A stretch of 64,000 nt of DNA from positions 6,086,001 through 6,150,000 of the forward strand of contig OZ026845.1 of the NCBI GenBank assembly GCA_964023205.1, given 5' to 3'. This document shows, piece after piece, positions 26,201 to 38,446 of the stretch (positions within the stretch are counted from its first letter, which is position 1; every line of letters starts with the position of its first letter). This DNA comes from Lutraria lutraria (taxonomy: Eukaryota > Mollusca > Bivalvia > Venerida > Mactridae). The notes beneath the pieces are model-generated. The model did no database searches. It was not told the DNA's origin and was given only the letters and a program-made list of their open reading frames with translations. Both the position numbers and the translations under genes were made by a program.

Positions 26201-26737
26201 CAGGCTTTAATTTATTATGAATACATCAAAATAAATTACATAAAATCTGAAATATGCCTAATGTTCAGTCACAAATGGAACCGCAAAAACAGCAAAATTC
26301 CCTGTATTTTTTTAGAAGAATTTGTCTTCTTAAATTGAATTATCAGATATAGAATTTGCAATTTCATGTATTATGCATGGCATATCCATGCAAAAATTAG
26401 TGGTGTCTGTCCTTAACAAAATGAATGCAAACAGCACATTTGAAAAAGAAAATTTACTGTTGCTATAAACATCAAATTTATGGTAAGTATGGTACTTTGT
26501 GAAAACAAGAAATATTTCAAAATGTTTCAGCTAATTGCGAGAAGATATATCAAATCTGAAGACAATATAACAAATCACTTCAGGTGTAGAAGTAATGCAG
26601 AGATTTTATGTAATATGTTGTACATTGATATCACCTCATCAATCAACATCACATCATATCACTCTGTATAAATTATCTCATATTGTATAATCTATTATCT
26701 AATCCATTTTGCATTGACCTTGAAACAATATTGGGGT
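23243..26737. other. intronic sequence with a G-tract and a TGACCTTGA cluster
   Basis: Contains an uninterrupted run of 21 G at 23439-23459. At 24060-24150, TGACCTTG/TGACCTTGA words recur five times (an extended nuclear-receptor half-site in reverse, or a worn repeat). No gene was recognised in the remaining 3 kb. Confidence 0.5.
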
Positions 26738-26895
26738 TGGATCGGCGGTCTAGTGTTAATTAATGTGAACTATTGAACAAAAGATAATGGGCCAAGTCTT
26801 GGCTTTGCCTTACGATATTTCAGGGACGCTCTTTTCAGTGCCCCCTAATCCAACTACTGCTGCTGTACACTGGGTGCAATAAAGAATCATAATTA
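26738..26895 (+). mobile_element. tRNA-derived SINE, family A, worn copy
   Basis: GATCGGCGGTCTAGTGTTAA gives a worn A-box. A decayed B-box region (GGGCCAAGTCTTGGC) is followed by GCCTTACGATATTTCAGGGA and CGCTCTTTTCAGTG, the family A body. Confidence 0.65.
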
Positions 26896-27468
26896 TATAC
26901 CAGTAACATGAAAACAGATGATCATCTAAAAAGCTGAAAGGTAATGAGAACTTTATTCCAAAACTTATTTTACACAGTGTCACATGGATTCGCAACTTCC
27001 GTATCAACCTTTAGAAGTAATCAAATCACCTGCAAGCGACGTGAAACAACAGGTTTACAACGGCAAAAATATCAGTGATGATCCAAATGTCTACGTCCAG
27101 AGAATTTTCAGAAAACGTACAGATAATCCTAAATGTCCGCCATGTTCAAAGTTGAAGTGACAGATTTCCTTATTTGGTGCTTTTTTTAATGCATATGCTT
27201 ACAGATGTATATTTTCAGTGTGTCTTTATGAAGCTTGTTGCACAACAGACCCAGCTAATTTCCAGTGCCCAACAGCTAGAGTTTTCTACCATATTTACGT
27301 TCATTAAAACCTACTGGTATATTGTGTTTTAAGCTGACTTTTGAGCTTAGTCAGGTGTGTTGTGAGCAGAGAAACAAGAACTCTTCACATTTTCAGCATT
27401 TTTGATTTTGTATTACAGATAACTGTTCAGATTACCAGAATGATTCAAATCATAGAAATTTGCATTAT
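26896..27468. other. intronic sequence; less AT-rich patch at 27020-27145
   Basis: The patch includes, on the minus strand, AACATGGCGGACATTTAG. The ATG there is followed at once by a stop, so no protein start is claimed. Confidence 0.4.
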
Positions 27469-27644
27469 TATACAGTCAAACTTGTGTTAGTTGCCACCTC
27501 CGAATAAAGGCCAACCTGTGAATATAGGTCATTCTTTATAAAACTGTCACTGAGAACAAAATGATCTCCAGATGAAGGCCACCTGTCCATAAAGACTACA
27601 CTATATCTATCCCAGAGGTGGCCTTTGTTCACAGGGTTTGAATG
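27469..27644. mobile_element. MITE family M3 copy, abutting an M2 copy
   Basis: Starts TATACAGTCAAACTTGTG and ends GGGTTTGAATGTA. The interior AAAGGCCAACC...GAACAAAATG...GGTGGCCTTTGTTCAC matches the copies at 39736 and 57526. Confidence 0.65.
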
Positions 27645-27797
27645 TACAGTACAACCTCTGTAGAGCAACACCCTGTGGGAGCAGCAAATATTGGCCATTG
27701 TTTAGAGGTTGTTGCTATACAGAGATTGAATTCATAGTAAATATCAGCTTAGGGAAATTTTGAAGGTGTTGTTACAGAGAGGTTGTTGCTCTATTGT
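27645..27797. mobile_element. MITE family M2 copy
   Basis: TGTACAGTACAACCTCTGTA at the left; GAGAGGTTGTTGCTCTATTG at the right. It begins exactly where an M3 MITE ends, so the two are adjacent or one inserted in the edge of the other. Confidence 0.65.
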
Positions 27798-28732
27798 ATA
27801 TTGTAAATATAGGAAATGAATTGTTTTTGGAAAAAATATAGCTATTTTCTGAGGGGAAGATGCAGCGTCACTTTCTTAGTAAAAACCCCCCCTGAAAACA
27901 CTATCAACCATATTTAAAACATAACTAGAACATAGATTAAGTAAGCTCAGTCCACAAAACCTTGAGGGAATGGTTATATCATCTCGGGCTGTAGGAACTT
28001 GGTGCAGGGGGAGGGCTCGGCCCAATAATTTCAACTGTAATGGTAATCAAAAGGGGCTATAAATTTGTACACTAAAGTATTGATTTAAATGTATTTTACG
28101 ATATTCAGCAAAATTATGATTTTGTAATACATGACATTTTCCTTTGTTTTCAAATTGTCTGTATAAAAATATCAAAACATGCTTACAACTGTATGGGGGA
28201 ATTTTCATTAAAAAAAAACACAATACAATGAGTAATATTCATTTTTTACATAATGTACGGTTGTTCACCTTAACGACTGTAAGATAAAAAGGCAAGTGCA
28301 GCCAAAAGTGCTGAGTAAAATCTTTACTGCATGATACTTTCAAAGTTTGCATATAACAGTACTATCTTGTTTAATTCTGCGTATCAACAAAACAGAATTT
28401 CAAGTCAATTTTCATCCATTATAAAAACGATAAATCAGAATATTTCAGCAATAAAATGACATACAATACACGATAAACGCTGATGAATGTCAATATTTCA
28501 CTCTTCATATTTCTTCAAACTAATTTAATCCCATAAAGTCGGAACCTGTGCACTCTAAGAGAGAGACAGAATAATTTCATGCAAAAAACATTTAGTGTCA
28601 TTTAACCCAGCAGGCAATCAAGTTTTTACATATTATTAGAGGTAGTTAACCAGCATGAAATGTAATAAGTTGCAGCGCACAGTGTCTTTTGACAATTTTT
28701 ATAACCAAATTCATGAAAGTGACTTATTACCC
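27798..28732. other. intronic sequence, nothing recognised
   Basis: AT-rich intron with A- and C-runs, no recognised element. Confidence 0.5.
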
Positions 28733-28850
28733 ACTGCCCAGTTGAAAGGAATTCATGGAAACATGAATTTTTCTTGAACTATTCTTGCATACTTCATGAA
28801 TAGCTACATTTCATGAAGTATAAATAACTACATGTATTTGACAAGGGTAT
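28733..28850. repeat. dispersed repeat family R copy
   Basis: AAAGGAATTCATGGAAACAT, TTTTTCTTGAACTATTCTTG, CATTTCATGAAGTATAAATA and TGACAAGGG in the family order. Confidence 0.65.
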
Positions 28851-28984
28851 CACATTAGGATCTACATTAGGGTCTTATAGTCATGATTGAATAAAAATAC
28901 AGTATAAGAATGGTCAGTTCAAGTTGACCTAAAAGATTATTGGATTTCATTCAAATGACAACTGGCAATAGTCAACATAGCTTA

Positions 28985-29110
28985 GGGGATCAAAGGTCTT
29001 CTGTGGTTGAGTGGTTATTGCCTCTCCCTAACAATCACTAGACCCTCATCACTGTGTGTTTGAATCCAAGACCTGGCACCTGACAACTATAACACTGTGG
29101 GCTGTCCTGC
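28985..29110 (+). mobile_element. tRNA-headed SINE, family B, copy 1
   Basis: A-box-like GTGGTTGAGTGGTTATTGCC and B-box-like GTGTTTGAATCCAAG are 60 bp apart, with TAACAATCACTAGACCC between. The layout is shared with 42352 and, reversed, 43500. Confidence 0.6.
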
Positions 29111-31402
29111 TAGATAGAATACCGAAGGTTTCTGGTTTTGCTTAAGTGTATGCCACCTGGGGTACGGTATTCGTCCGCCGTAAGAGCTGGAAAAGTTGCC
29201 AAAAATGACCCCAGGAAAAAATAAGGGTAGGTCTTGCAAGGTTTTGTATGTCTTACTGTTAAAAATAGAATATAATCAAAATATGAACTTTGAACTATTA
29301 AGGCAAACATTGAAAACTTTCAGTAGCTGAGAACTAAGTACTTTAAACAGAAGTTCTACAAATGATAACTGTAAATCTGAAGCACCTATCTATTTACACA
29401 GCGTCCATAAATGTTCACAAATGAAATATGTTTTTTCAATAAAATTTTTTAATATGTCAATAACTGAATAAAAGGTAAGATTTAATTATCCCTGTCTTCA
29501 GTGGTAACTTATTGACTGCAGTTCAAAGAACTTTGAACAAGCGACTAGTTCAGTACTCATATTTACCTAAATCGTCTCACGTTAGTTTGTAGTCGTATAT
29601 CATATTTACCTTTATCACAAAATACTCTTCAAAATTTAGTAGAAAAAAAGATGTCAACATAATAATGGACTATAATTGGTCGGCTTTATAATGCGATCAG
29701 GGGCAAATGAACTTAGATAGAATGAGAGTATAATTCAATTGACATTGATTACAAGTGTCCTCTTTCATCCTTAACAACAGATTACAATAATTATTAGAAA
29801 ACTCTTCATTTTCTGACTGTTTATTTAAGATATATTAAAATTCAATACATGTTTTTTATGATGACTGCTAAATGTTCGGTAAATTTTAATTACTTTAATC
29901 TTTTTATTTAATTGTGGATATGGAAGCCAGCTAAATGTATGCACAGGATTCCATTTTAATAATCAGAAAAATATTAATTAAAGAGACAGAAATGTCTCAG
30001 ATTTGATGGTAAACATATTTAAGGGGGATTCAAACTCTCACAGCAGAGAGGGGCTAGTAATGACAAATCAGGGACCACAAAGATGGAGGCACCCAGCAAA
30101 CCTTTGAACAGGCAGTGTACGTATTAATAATGTTAAAAAAATTCATTGATAATAGTAATGTAGACAGATTATTGGCTAATAATATGAATCTAGATCAACC
30201 ACAATCAGATAAGTGAATGTTAATCTTAATTGCCTAAAAAAATATACAAAAACTAAGTAAAAAGCCAGTAAATGATATCTATTTAGTACAGGTATCAAAG
30301 GCCATTCAAAGAAAAATATTGGTTTGTGACTACACTAACCTAAACTTATAACTGTGAGTAGGTAGGTAGGAAGGCATATTTTTGCTACCATTATTAAATA
30401 ACTATTTACTATCAGCCTTGTAACTAAATGTTTACTGCATGGCATAATAATGCAGTGGCATTTCCAATAAGCGGGCCAATATCTATATCACTTCCCAGCC
30501 GGTGCCGAAAAGTGATATAGATATAAAGCCCACATTTTAAGCATTTTGATTGGCTGCTAGAGCATGGCCAAAAAGTGATATATTGATATTTAATAAAATT
30601 GTTATTAAATAAGTGATTTGACATTAGACCTGTTATTTGTCATACAATATGATTGCCCTCAGCAAATACCAGGGCCTAAATCAAATTACTTATTTATTAA
30701 CATATATTATTATGCTCATAATGAAAACAAAAATTGACATATAATTATATTATACAAAGAATGAAAAAAGAAAACACCTTTTTTTACCAAAATCGCTAAA
30801 AACGTTTGGCTTCTGTGATTTTTTAATAAGTAATGGTCACATAACTGGGAACCAAAGATTTTTTTAGGATGGCCTTATTAGCAACTAGAATACGTTTTAC
30901 ATAGAGATTAACTAAATTTTGTTCTCCAAAAAAGATAGCAAGACTTCTTATATTATTTATTTTATTTTCATTACTTAAACAACTGTGCAGTAAAACATGA
31001 GCCGGGAGTTATTTAATATCTTAAAAAAAACAATAAAATAAAAAAAATAAACAACTGACATAAGTATAAATCTACCCAAACTATCTGCCACATTTGTATT
31101 TATCCACAAAATTGTAAATTTCATGCACATTTCTTACATCATTAATTTTACTTACTTTTCACAAAAAAAATGGACAAATATAAATAATAGAAGGAGAGTT
31201 TTGACATTTATCTGCTATGTTTAATACCATTAGGGTTAATAGGAAAATTAATTTAGATAATGTTGCAATAAAATGACAAAGGAATGGACTTCTTCATTTC
31301 ATACAGACGTAATAATAGTAAACTCCATATTGAAATTAACTGCCATGCAGCATAATGCACAAAATGCCAGTGGCAGTAATACCATCTTTATAAAGCTACA
31401 CT
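29111..31402. other. intronic sequence; perfect hairpin at 30479-30524
   Basis: Two 15-bp arms, ATATCTATATCACTT and its exact complement, flank a 16-base loop (30479-30493, 30510-30524). A third related word (AAGTGATATATTGATAT) follows at 30574. The stretch at 29117-29300 weakly recalls family M1. Nothing else was recognised. Confidence 0.5.
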
Positions 31403-31630
31403 AAGGCTTAAAAAATTGTTAGTTTCCCAGGTTACCTGACCTACCCAATTTTTTCACATTTTTTATTATGCACAAGCAAAGGTACAACCTGACTTTGTCA
31501 CCTTTTTTGCCTAAAATACACATTCTTTCAAGAACAATACCCCCCCCCCCTCCTCCCACTAAAAAAAAGTCCCTTCTTACCTACCCGATTTTAATTATCC
31601 TGTAACCAGAAACAAACATTTGTATGCCTA
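31403..31630. mobile_element. MITE family M1 copy with internal poly-C
   Basis: Left AAGGCTTAAAAAATTGTTAG; right TGTAACCAGAAACAAACATT then TGTATGCC. A C-run at 31542 separates the two halves. Confidence 0.75.
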
Positions 31631-32140
31631 TATAATCAAAGTTATTGCATAAAAAGATTTTGATTTATTGCTGTGACAATTAACCACACAGCGTGTGCAG
31701 GGTATCGTTGTTCAAAGTCTAAACCAGCCAGCAGCCCACCCTCAATGCTTCAAAAAATCTCTCAGCAATGAAACTTTCCTATACCGCTATTATAAACGGA
31801 TAAATTTAGTCCAACATATTTGAAATAGTATCATTCTAATGAAATCAGCATGTTTGTGATGCAAGGCGTGTTATAAAAAGATAAGAATGCTGCAGTGTTG
31901 GTAGGGGGCCGTCATTGCTGTTTTGTTAAATATGGAGCAAAAAGAAAATCAGTGACAGCAGGAACACCAGAAAATTTAATCTTTAATTATTCGGTGAAAT
32001 CATGCATCATGCATGCATGGTTAAGGACATAAATTAAATCACAGAGAAATATTGTTGGTGTGTGTATGTTTGACTAAACAAATACAGGGCTATTAAATTG
32101 TTAACTTAAGTATTCATTAGGTATAATAAAAAAAGTATTT
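31631..32140. other. intronic sequence, nothing recognised
   Basis: No element recognised. Confidence 0.45.
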
Positions 32141-32450
32141 CTGGTTCCACAGTGGATATACTGAATTCCTTGGGCCTCCAGAGTCTAGGGTCTCTGGGTA
32201 GCTTAGGTAACCAGACAACAGTGCCGTTTGTTCTTCCATTTCTATCAATGTATTACTTGCTGACAAAACGTAAACATGCGGTGGTTGGGCCGCTTACATT
32301 TATAATAAACGCACCTCAAATTCAAGCTCAGCGGAGAACGAACTCAGAAAGTTTTATAACCTACGTCCGAGCTGGAATCATAGCAGAGCTGAGAGCTTGC
32401 AGAGTTTGGAGCCAGAAACAATGTTTAACGCCTTATTGACCAATGGCAAG
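32141..32450. other. GC-richer island of unknown nature
   Basis: The base composition is clearly less AT-rich than the neighbours. A 95-residue frame is open on the plus strand (32152-32439) but resembles no family I know. It starts just after a CACAG and lacks a donor near its end. It could be a fragment of a dispersed element or a transferred or retroposed piece. Confidence 0.4.
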
Positions 32451-32878
32451 GCTGCATTTTGAGACTTGTCACCATACTGAGCTGATAAACTTAAAAATAC
32501 AAATCATGAAATGGAAGTGATAATTATCAAGGGGCACAATTCTCCATTGCATAACTAACATTAAAAATTAAATTTAACATTATCAAGAATGTATAAAAAT
32601 AACAATGAAACATAAAATGTATTAAAATCATATTCATATGTTTAATAAAACCAAAGCATAAATGTTGATTAATGCATAATTTATCAACTCAGCAGCATAT
32701 TTTAGTGAAAAAAATGTACCGTAACTTGCGCATTGGTATTTCGAACCTGACCTTTTCTCTCACAATGACAAGTCGAGATCGGAGATAAATATGAAACATG
32801 TAAAAAATAACAGTCGAATGGCAACTTAAGATTGATTACTGGTGTATTTTGCTGTACTCACAAGATTACATAAAAATT

Positions 32879-33127
32879 AAGGCATCAAGAAAAATTGTTT
32901 GTTTCTTGTTTCATGCTCATTAAAAACAAAGTAGAACTATGTACTGTAGGCTCATCCTATTTTGTGAAGTTTTATCATTATTCATGAAAGCACAAGGAAA
33001 GATAAACACTTGATTGGAATTAATGTACCTTTCTTAGGACCTAAATTACCAAAGTCTAAGATTGTAGAGAAAGTAAGGGTGCAGGGTCAGGTAGCCAGAA
33101 ACTAAAATACTCCTTATATATAAGGCA
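32879..33127. mobile_element. MITE family M1 copy
   Basis: Left AAGGCATCAAGAAAAATTGT then TTGTTTCTTGTTTCATGCTC; right GGTAGCCAGAAACTAAAATA and TAAGGCAATAAAAG. The interior is longer than usual. Confidence 0.7.
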
Positions 33128-33581
33128 ATAAAAGCATGAAAGACATTTTTAGGCTGACTATAATGAGAAAATGCTTAGTTAATAAAATAGATCCCAAATA
33201 TGAGCAGCCATATTCAAATTATTCAGTACTTGGCATTCTTTATGCAAGAGTCACAATATTTCACTCATCTTTATATGGCAACAAAAAAATTGTCAAATTT
33301 AAAATTAGGTATAAGAGGAAAATAACAGTGGTATAAGGATACAAAACTTTTATTTATTTTCTTTCTTTTTTTTCAAAACATCTACCTTTTTGTCCTTTGG
33401 AGGTACTATTCATCCCCAGATATTTTTGGTACCAGTAATTTCTGTTAGTAATTTCAAAGTCGGTGCCAATTATTAAAATAGGGAATACAAACATGAAGTG
33501 TTGTTTTTATTCCAGTGGGTTTATTTAACGTTGTTTTTCAACAAATTTTCATTTACCGTATAATAATTTTTTTATTACGGC

Positions 33582-33785
33582 GGCCTATTCACCTAGCTAA
33601 CAAGTTTTCCTGGACGGTATTTTAAACCAGTACTAACTTACATTTTCACAAGGACAACATTTTTGTCAAATTTTCGTGGAAGGGTACGCACGACTTGACG
33701 CAACAGATTTGAACCCGGATCGCCGGGTTACATGCGCTAGTCCAGCACATTAACCACTGGACCATGACTGCGGTCATGAAGCATT
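33582..33785 (-). mobile_element. tRNA-derived SINE, family C, copy 1
   Basis: On the minus strand the head reads CATGGTCCAGTGGTTAATGT, then GATCCGGGTTCAAATCTG (B-box). The body has TACCCTTCCACGAAAATTTG, TTGTCCTTGTG and ends AAAATACCGTCCAGGAAAAC. The body matches the copies at 35595 and 56581. Confidence 0.8.
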
Positions 33786-34619
33786 TGATTCACTGATAGA
33801 TAATCAGAGTAAACTGACTTAAAAGCGGTTAATTTAAGCTTAAACAAGTTTTCATAAAAGAATATTGCATCACCGCAATTAAATCACTTTCTATGAGAAT
33901 CACTCAGGTCGCAGTGAAAGAATGTAAAAATCAGTTTTAACACATGAATTTCTTATCCAGAGATTTCACTAAGATATTGTGGAACAAAGTAGTGGTGAAA
34001 TTTATTCCCACAATTAAACTGCAGCTAAAATATTTAAAAGAGAAAACTCCTAATTGACTGTGAACAAGTTTAATTGTTGAATGCAGAGAACCTGCCACCA
34101 AGTTAATGCTTTATGTCACTCAGTTACCTCCCAAAAAAATCTAATTATTTCCACCTACATAGTATAGATATATTGATAAAACATGCCGGATAATAGTTCC
34201 CAAATATAATACAGGGAATTCATAAAGCTAATATCGTAAGGATTTCTAAATTAAGTCTGGCAGATAAAAGTAAAACAGAAAGAGAGTTCTACATTATTAA
34301 ATGGGATATTTTTTGTTTCAGACAGACAAATATACTACAATACTTCTGATAGTGAAATAATCTCTTAAAAATGACATTATAAATGGATTTAGGGTAAGTG
34401 AGATATTTTTTACTGTAAGAGCGATGTAGAATTTGATCAAACATTCTTCATATGAGGGGAATAGAGGTGCAGGATCATACCTTTAATATCATATTCTCAT
34501 ATATCCCAAACCCCTAAAAACAGGCGCTTACAATAAGTTTTAATTTATCTATGTTGGGCATGTTCACAATACATAGCAATAAATTAACTGCATTGACAAC
34601 AATTTTTTTTTTATCTGAT

Positions 34620-34800
34620 GCTTTACAACCCAAGAGAGAGAGAAGGGGGAGATAAGATACAGGATAAACTTGGCTTGGTAGATGGGATGGGGACACTGAA
34701 AAAGCGTCCCTGAGAAATTCAGAAGGCGGAACTGAGAGTCAAACCTACAACCCATTGTTCAGTAGTCCAGTGGTTACCACTAGACCTTCGATCATCCCCC
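34620..34800 (-). mobile_element. tRNA-derived SINE, family A, minus-strand copy
   Basis: Minus strand: GGGGGATGATCGAAGGTCTA, then GTGGTAACCACTGGAC, worn B-box GGTTTGACTCTCAG, then CAGGGACGCTTTTTCAGTG and CCTGTATCTTATCTCCC with a GA-rich end. It matches 98 and 8168. Confidence 0.8.
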
Positions 34801-35000
34801 GCATTGACAACAAGCAAACCAAAAAGAAATGTAAAACATTATTTAAGTTGGTAATAGGTAACCCTTCAAATACAACAAAGTAGATCAATGTGATATTGTA
34901 CATGTATGTAAGGTTTTTTACATATTTTTTCACTGACTCAAATTCAACAAAGGGAGGTTACTCCTATTCTTATCAAGGGAGACAAATTTTACATTAATAA

Positions 35001-35205
35001 GCATAAAAATGTTGGTTCTGGTTACCTGACTTAAACCCTAATTTTTCCTCGCAACCCAGAATTTTTATTAAGCTCGAGGAAGGGTACATCCACTTTTGGG
35101 TTCTCACTATTTTATCCTTCCACTGAGGCTTTATAAAAGCCAAAATAAACAAAAAATTCCCGTTTTAATGAGCATGTTACCAGAAACAAACCATTTTATT
35201 AGGTC
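35001..35205. mobile_element. MITE family M1 copy
   Basis: Left GCATAAAAATGTTGGTTCTG then GTTACCTGACTTAAACCCTA; right TTTTAATGAGCATGTTACCA then GAAACAAACCATTTTATTAG. Confidence 0.8.
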
Positions 35206-35436
35206 TTCAACAGATTGTAAAGGAAAGGATAAAATTAGCTTATTACATCAAAATTGATGGGATTATATACTGACAATTTGACAGTACTCAAATATTGAAT
35301 GGTGATCGAATAGAAATTGTTTATTGTAGATTTAGTAAAATGGTAAAATTTGTTTTGTCTAGGAATTGGATTAAAGAGATATACAGATAATATGTAGACC
35401 ATGATTACACCACTATAGCATCAGTCACTGTTTAAT

Positions 35437-35527
35437 ACTTACTCGCACTTCATGAACTATTCATGAAGTATGCAAGAATAGTTTAAAAAAAAGAATGTAT
35501 CTTCATGAATTCCTTCCTATGGGAGAA
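35437..35527. repeat. dispersed repeat family R copy, reversed
   Basis: CTTCATGAACTATTCATGAA, GTATGCAAGAATAG and CTTCATGAATTCCTTCCTAT: the family R words in reverse order. Confidence 0.6.
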
Positions 35528-35594
35528 TACAGTAACAATTTAATATCAGATTATCAACTTCTAAGAATATGTTACAGTTAGTTTAATTAACCTC

Positions 35595-35930
35595 AACAGT
35601 TTTCCTGGACGGTATTCTAACCTGAGTACTAACTAGCTTCCACAAGGAGACAGTGACTTCTCCCCATATAGAGGAAATCAACATTTATATCAAATTTTTA
35701 TAAAAGGGTATGACCTGCTGTGATTGGTATTTGAACCCAGGTTGTCGGAAATTCTTCAGCATAAAGTACTGTAAGCCTAACCTGTGGAGTATTCTGAAGA
35801 ATTTTCTAAATAATAATAGGCCAGATTGCAATTTAACACATCACTTACAAATGAACAATTTTACCTCTGACATATAATGGCAGGTTACAAGTCCAGCACA
35901 CTATTAAACCACTGGTCCACAGCTGAGGCC
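35595..35930 (-). mobile_element. tRNA-derived SINE, family C, split by a nested insertion
   Basis: The tail and body (TTTTCCTGGACGGTATTCTA near 35599) and B-box (TTTGAACCCAGGTTG near 35731) are separated from the A-box region (GTTACAAGTCCAGCACAC, CCACTGGTCCACAGC at 35884-35925) by 135 bp not found in the sister copies. Removing 35749-35883 restores the head layout of the copy at 33582. Confidence 0.8.
35749..35883. mobile_element. nested 135-bp insertion inside a SINE head
   Basis: The insert begins AAATTCTTCAGCATAAAGTA and holds the inverted word TATTCTGAAGAATTTT about 40 bp later, so its first 57 bp form a near-palindrome. The remaining 78 bp are AT-rich. The flanks GTTGTCGG and GTTACAAG show no long target duplication. 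Confidence 0.6.
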
Positions 35931-37722
35931 CACCCAATTTTCTGATGACCTTTTAATGTCAGTTGATATCAGCCTAATTTAGTCACTGGGTACAAATTAG
36001 GTTGAAGGGCTTCATACATTCTAAAATGAACACTATATAGTTCCTCAAAAATGTCTAAATTTACTCAAATCAAAAATTAACTTCCTCGTAAAATGATATT
36101 TATACTATATACATGTAATACCATACAGGCTTGAATTTCAGAATTTACAGTCTGGTGCTGTACCTATAACACTAATTGATGAATCATTAAATCTGCAGTT
36201 ACATGTAACCATATTTATTAACATTGTGGTGAATGCATGTATTACACTGCATGAACCTATCAACAAATTATGCTAATCAATATACGTCAAATGTTGCCCC
36301 TCAGAATAAATTTATGCCAATGCCTTGTAACCAGTATTTAATATTCCTAGAAATATATGTATCTGTTCAATGTGTCAGTATAAATTTTAAGTACATTTAT
36401 TTACATGAAATGATATTGTCTAACAATAATTATCAGTGATTGATCAATTGGTAATTTATTCTTATTTTTCTCTGTTTGCCATGATAAAAGATTTAAAGGC
36501 CAAGAAGATTTATGTTGGTTTACGTTCAATGTTAGAAACTTAAAAGACAAATAACTTCATTTTCACAAACATAGTATAATGTTATTACAAAACATGTTAA
36601 ATGCTGATAGAGCACGCTATGGGTCACCTCCATGGTCCAGTAGATACGAGCTCTGGTAAAGTTGCCTAATGTTCCTTGCTAATGTTGGTGCTAAGTTTAA
36701 CACAAGTGAAGGACAATTTTCATGCACTAATTTAATGACTATGATACCGTTAATAATCATGACAGTTTTACGAATGACTGACAATATTCTTACCATACAT
36801 TATTTAAATTAATGACTATATGATAATAAAATGTATCATAAACTTTTCAGAAAATGACTTATCAACAGGTATCAATATCGGATTTAAAATCATTTATAAA
36901 AGTAACATTCAGTAACTGCATAGTAAATCTCCCCCCCCCCCCCCTCCCTCTCTGTGTTATAATTCACAAAGCATCATAATATCACCTTAATGCTATAAAT
37001 AATTCTTAAGCCCCGAACGATAGCACAATGTGAACATTAAGAATGTTAATTTATTCCCATCATAAGCTATTCAGAAGCTAATCACATCGTTAAAATGACA
37101 ATTTCCATTTAAGGTAATACCTGGTTAATGATTTACGCCATTTCAGAAACACATTACGGATTTTATTTACTCACTAAATCATTACAAGACAGGAGTAACA
37201 AATTGAAATGAAGTATAATGTAGGATTCGCCGGCACGTTATTTATGCAGGATTCCATAGCACGTTATTTATACATTTATGGCAAGTTTACTAATAACAGG
37301 GGCATTCATTATTAAAGTTCCCGAAACAAATATCTAACATCATCATGATGTAATAAGAATTTTGTTTTTAAGAAATTTATTAGGTCTATTCAACATCCCA
37401 TTTTTCTATTTATTTTTGTAGCAAAACATTACTGAACAAAATGATGTATTATTCATATACTTTTATGGAGGTTTTATGCATAATCTTGTTACAACACAAA
37501 ATTATTTAACATTAATTTTGTCATATATATAGTACATTAAGATTTAGCAGCTGTCCAATACATCATTGAGACCATGGACCATTTACTTACTGGACAGCCC
37601 TCAATAACAACAAAAAAAAGAAAAAGTTTTAGATGCCAATGTTGAAAATTAAATGCAGTATACGTTAATAAAGATATACAGTTTATTCATCATCAAAATA
37701 CAGATTCATAGCATATCTGCTT
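35931..37722. other. intronic sequence with a poly-C tract
   Basis: A C-run starts at 36931. Near 36630 a CATGGTCCAGTAGATACGAG word may be a remnant of a SINE head. Otherwise unremarkable. Confidence 0.45.
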
Positions 37723-37875
37723 TAAGGCATTGAAAAAATATGTTTATTTCTGGTTACGTCCATGCTCATTAGAAACAGTGTATAGGTTGGGGCTTCTTGG
37801 GGCTTGTCTTTTGAAAGCATTGTGGAAAGGTAAAAAAGTGAGAACATATACTTATACAAGAATACTTAGTCTATG
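37723..37875. mobile_element. MITE family M1, truncated copy
   Basis: Left end AAGGCATTGAAAAAATATGT then TTATTTCTGGTTACGTCCAT and GCTCATTAGAAACAG. The body word GAAAGCATTGTGGAAAGGTA is present, but the right inverted end is missing. Confidence 0.65.
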
Positions 37876-37944
37876 CAGGCCCTCTGTGCATGATGGGGCC
37901 CTCTGTGGTAATGGTCTCTGGCTAGTAATACAAGCCCCTTTTGT

Positions 37945-38062
37945 CCCCTATAGAATGGAATTCATGAAAACATGAAATTTTCTTGCACTTTTCTTGTACA
38001 TGTTATGAATAGTAACATGAGTAGTTCATGAAGTATGACTAACTATATGACAGGGGTTCACT
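37945..38062. repeat. dispersed repeat family R copy
   Basis: CTATAGAATGGAATTCATGA, TTTTCTTGCACTTTTCTTGT, GTTCATGAAGTATGACTAAC and TATGACAGGGG. Confidence 0.65.
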
Positions 38063-38237
38063 GTGACCCAGGATCAGATTTATATACATGTGAGAAAGCT
38101 GTCAGTCTGGCATACAGCAGGTAAGTCAGTCAGGTTCTACACAAGGTGTGTTTTAAATTCCTCTATACTGTTAAAGCTGAAATATGTAACCATGGAATCA
38201 CCCTGCAGGCTGTTGGTACAATAATAAAACCCATAGA

Positions 38238-38446
38238 AGATCAAAGTACTAAAAGTACATCAAACTGGAAGTTCTCAGCTTACATACACTAGCACGACAA
38301 CATGGATAGAATCAACAGGAACCAGATTAACATCTGCATGGAGAATGTAGAAAATCCAATACTTAGTCAGCATCAAAATTTATGCGCACCGAGCGAATGA
38401 CAGTAATAAAATTCTAAACTTTAATTCAGTTTCCAAAAATAGTAAA
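38238..38446. repeat. dispersed repeat family Q copy
   Basis: ATCAAAGTACTAAAAGTACA, CTGCATGGAGAATGTAGAAA, GTCAGCATCAAAATTTATGC, CACCGAGCGA and CAGTTTCCAAAAATAG, as in 698 and 61722. Confidence 0.7.

Noticed and set aside
27020..27145. Promoter or first exon suggested by AACATGGCGGAC on the minus strand
   Set aside because: The ATG is followed after two codons by a stop, and no other promoter evidence is visible.
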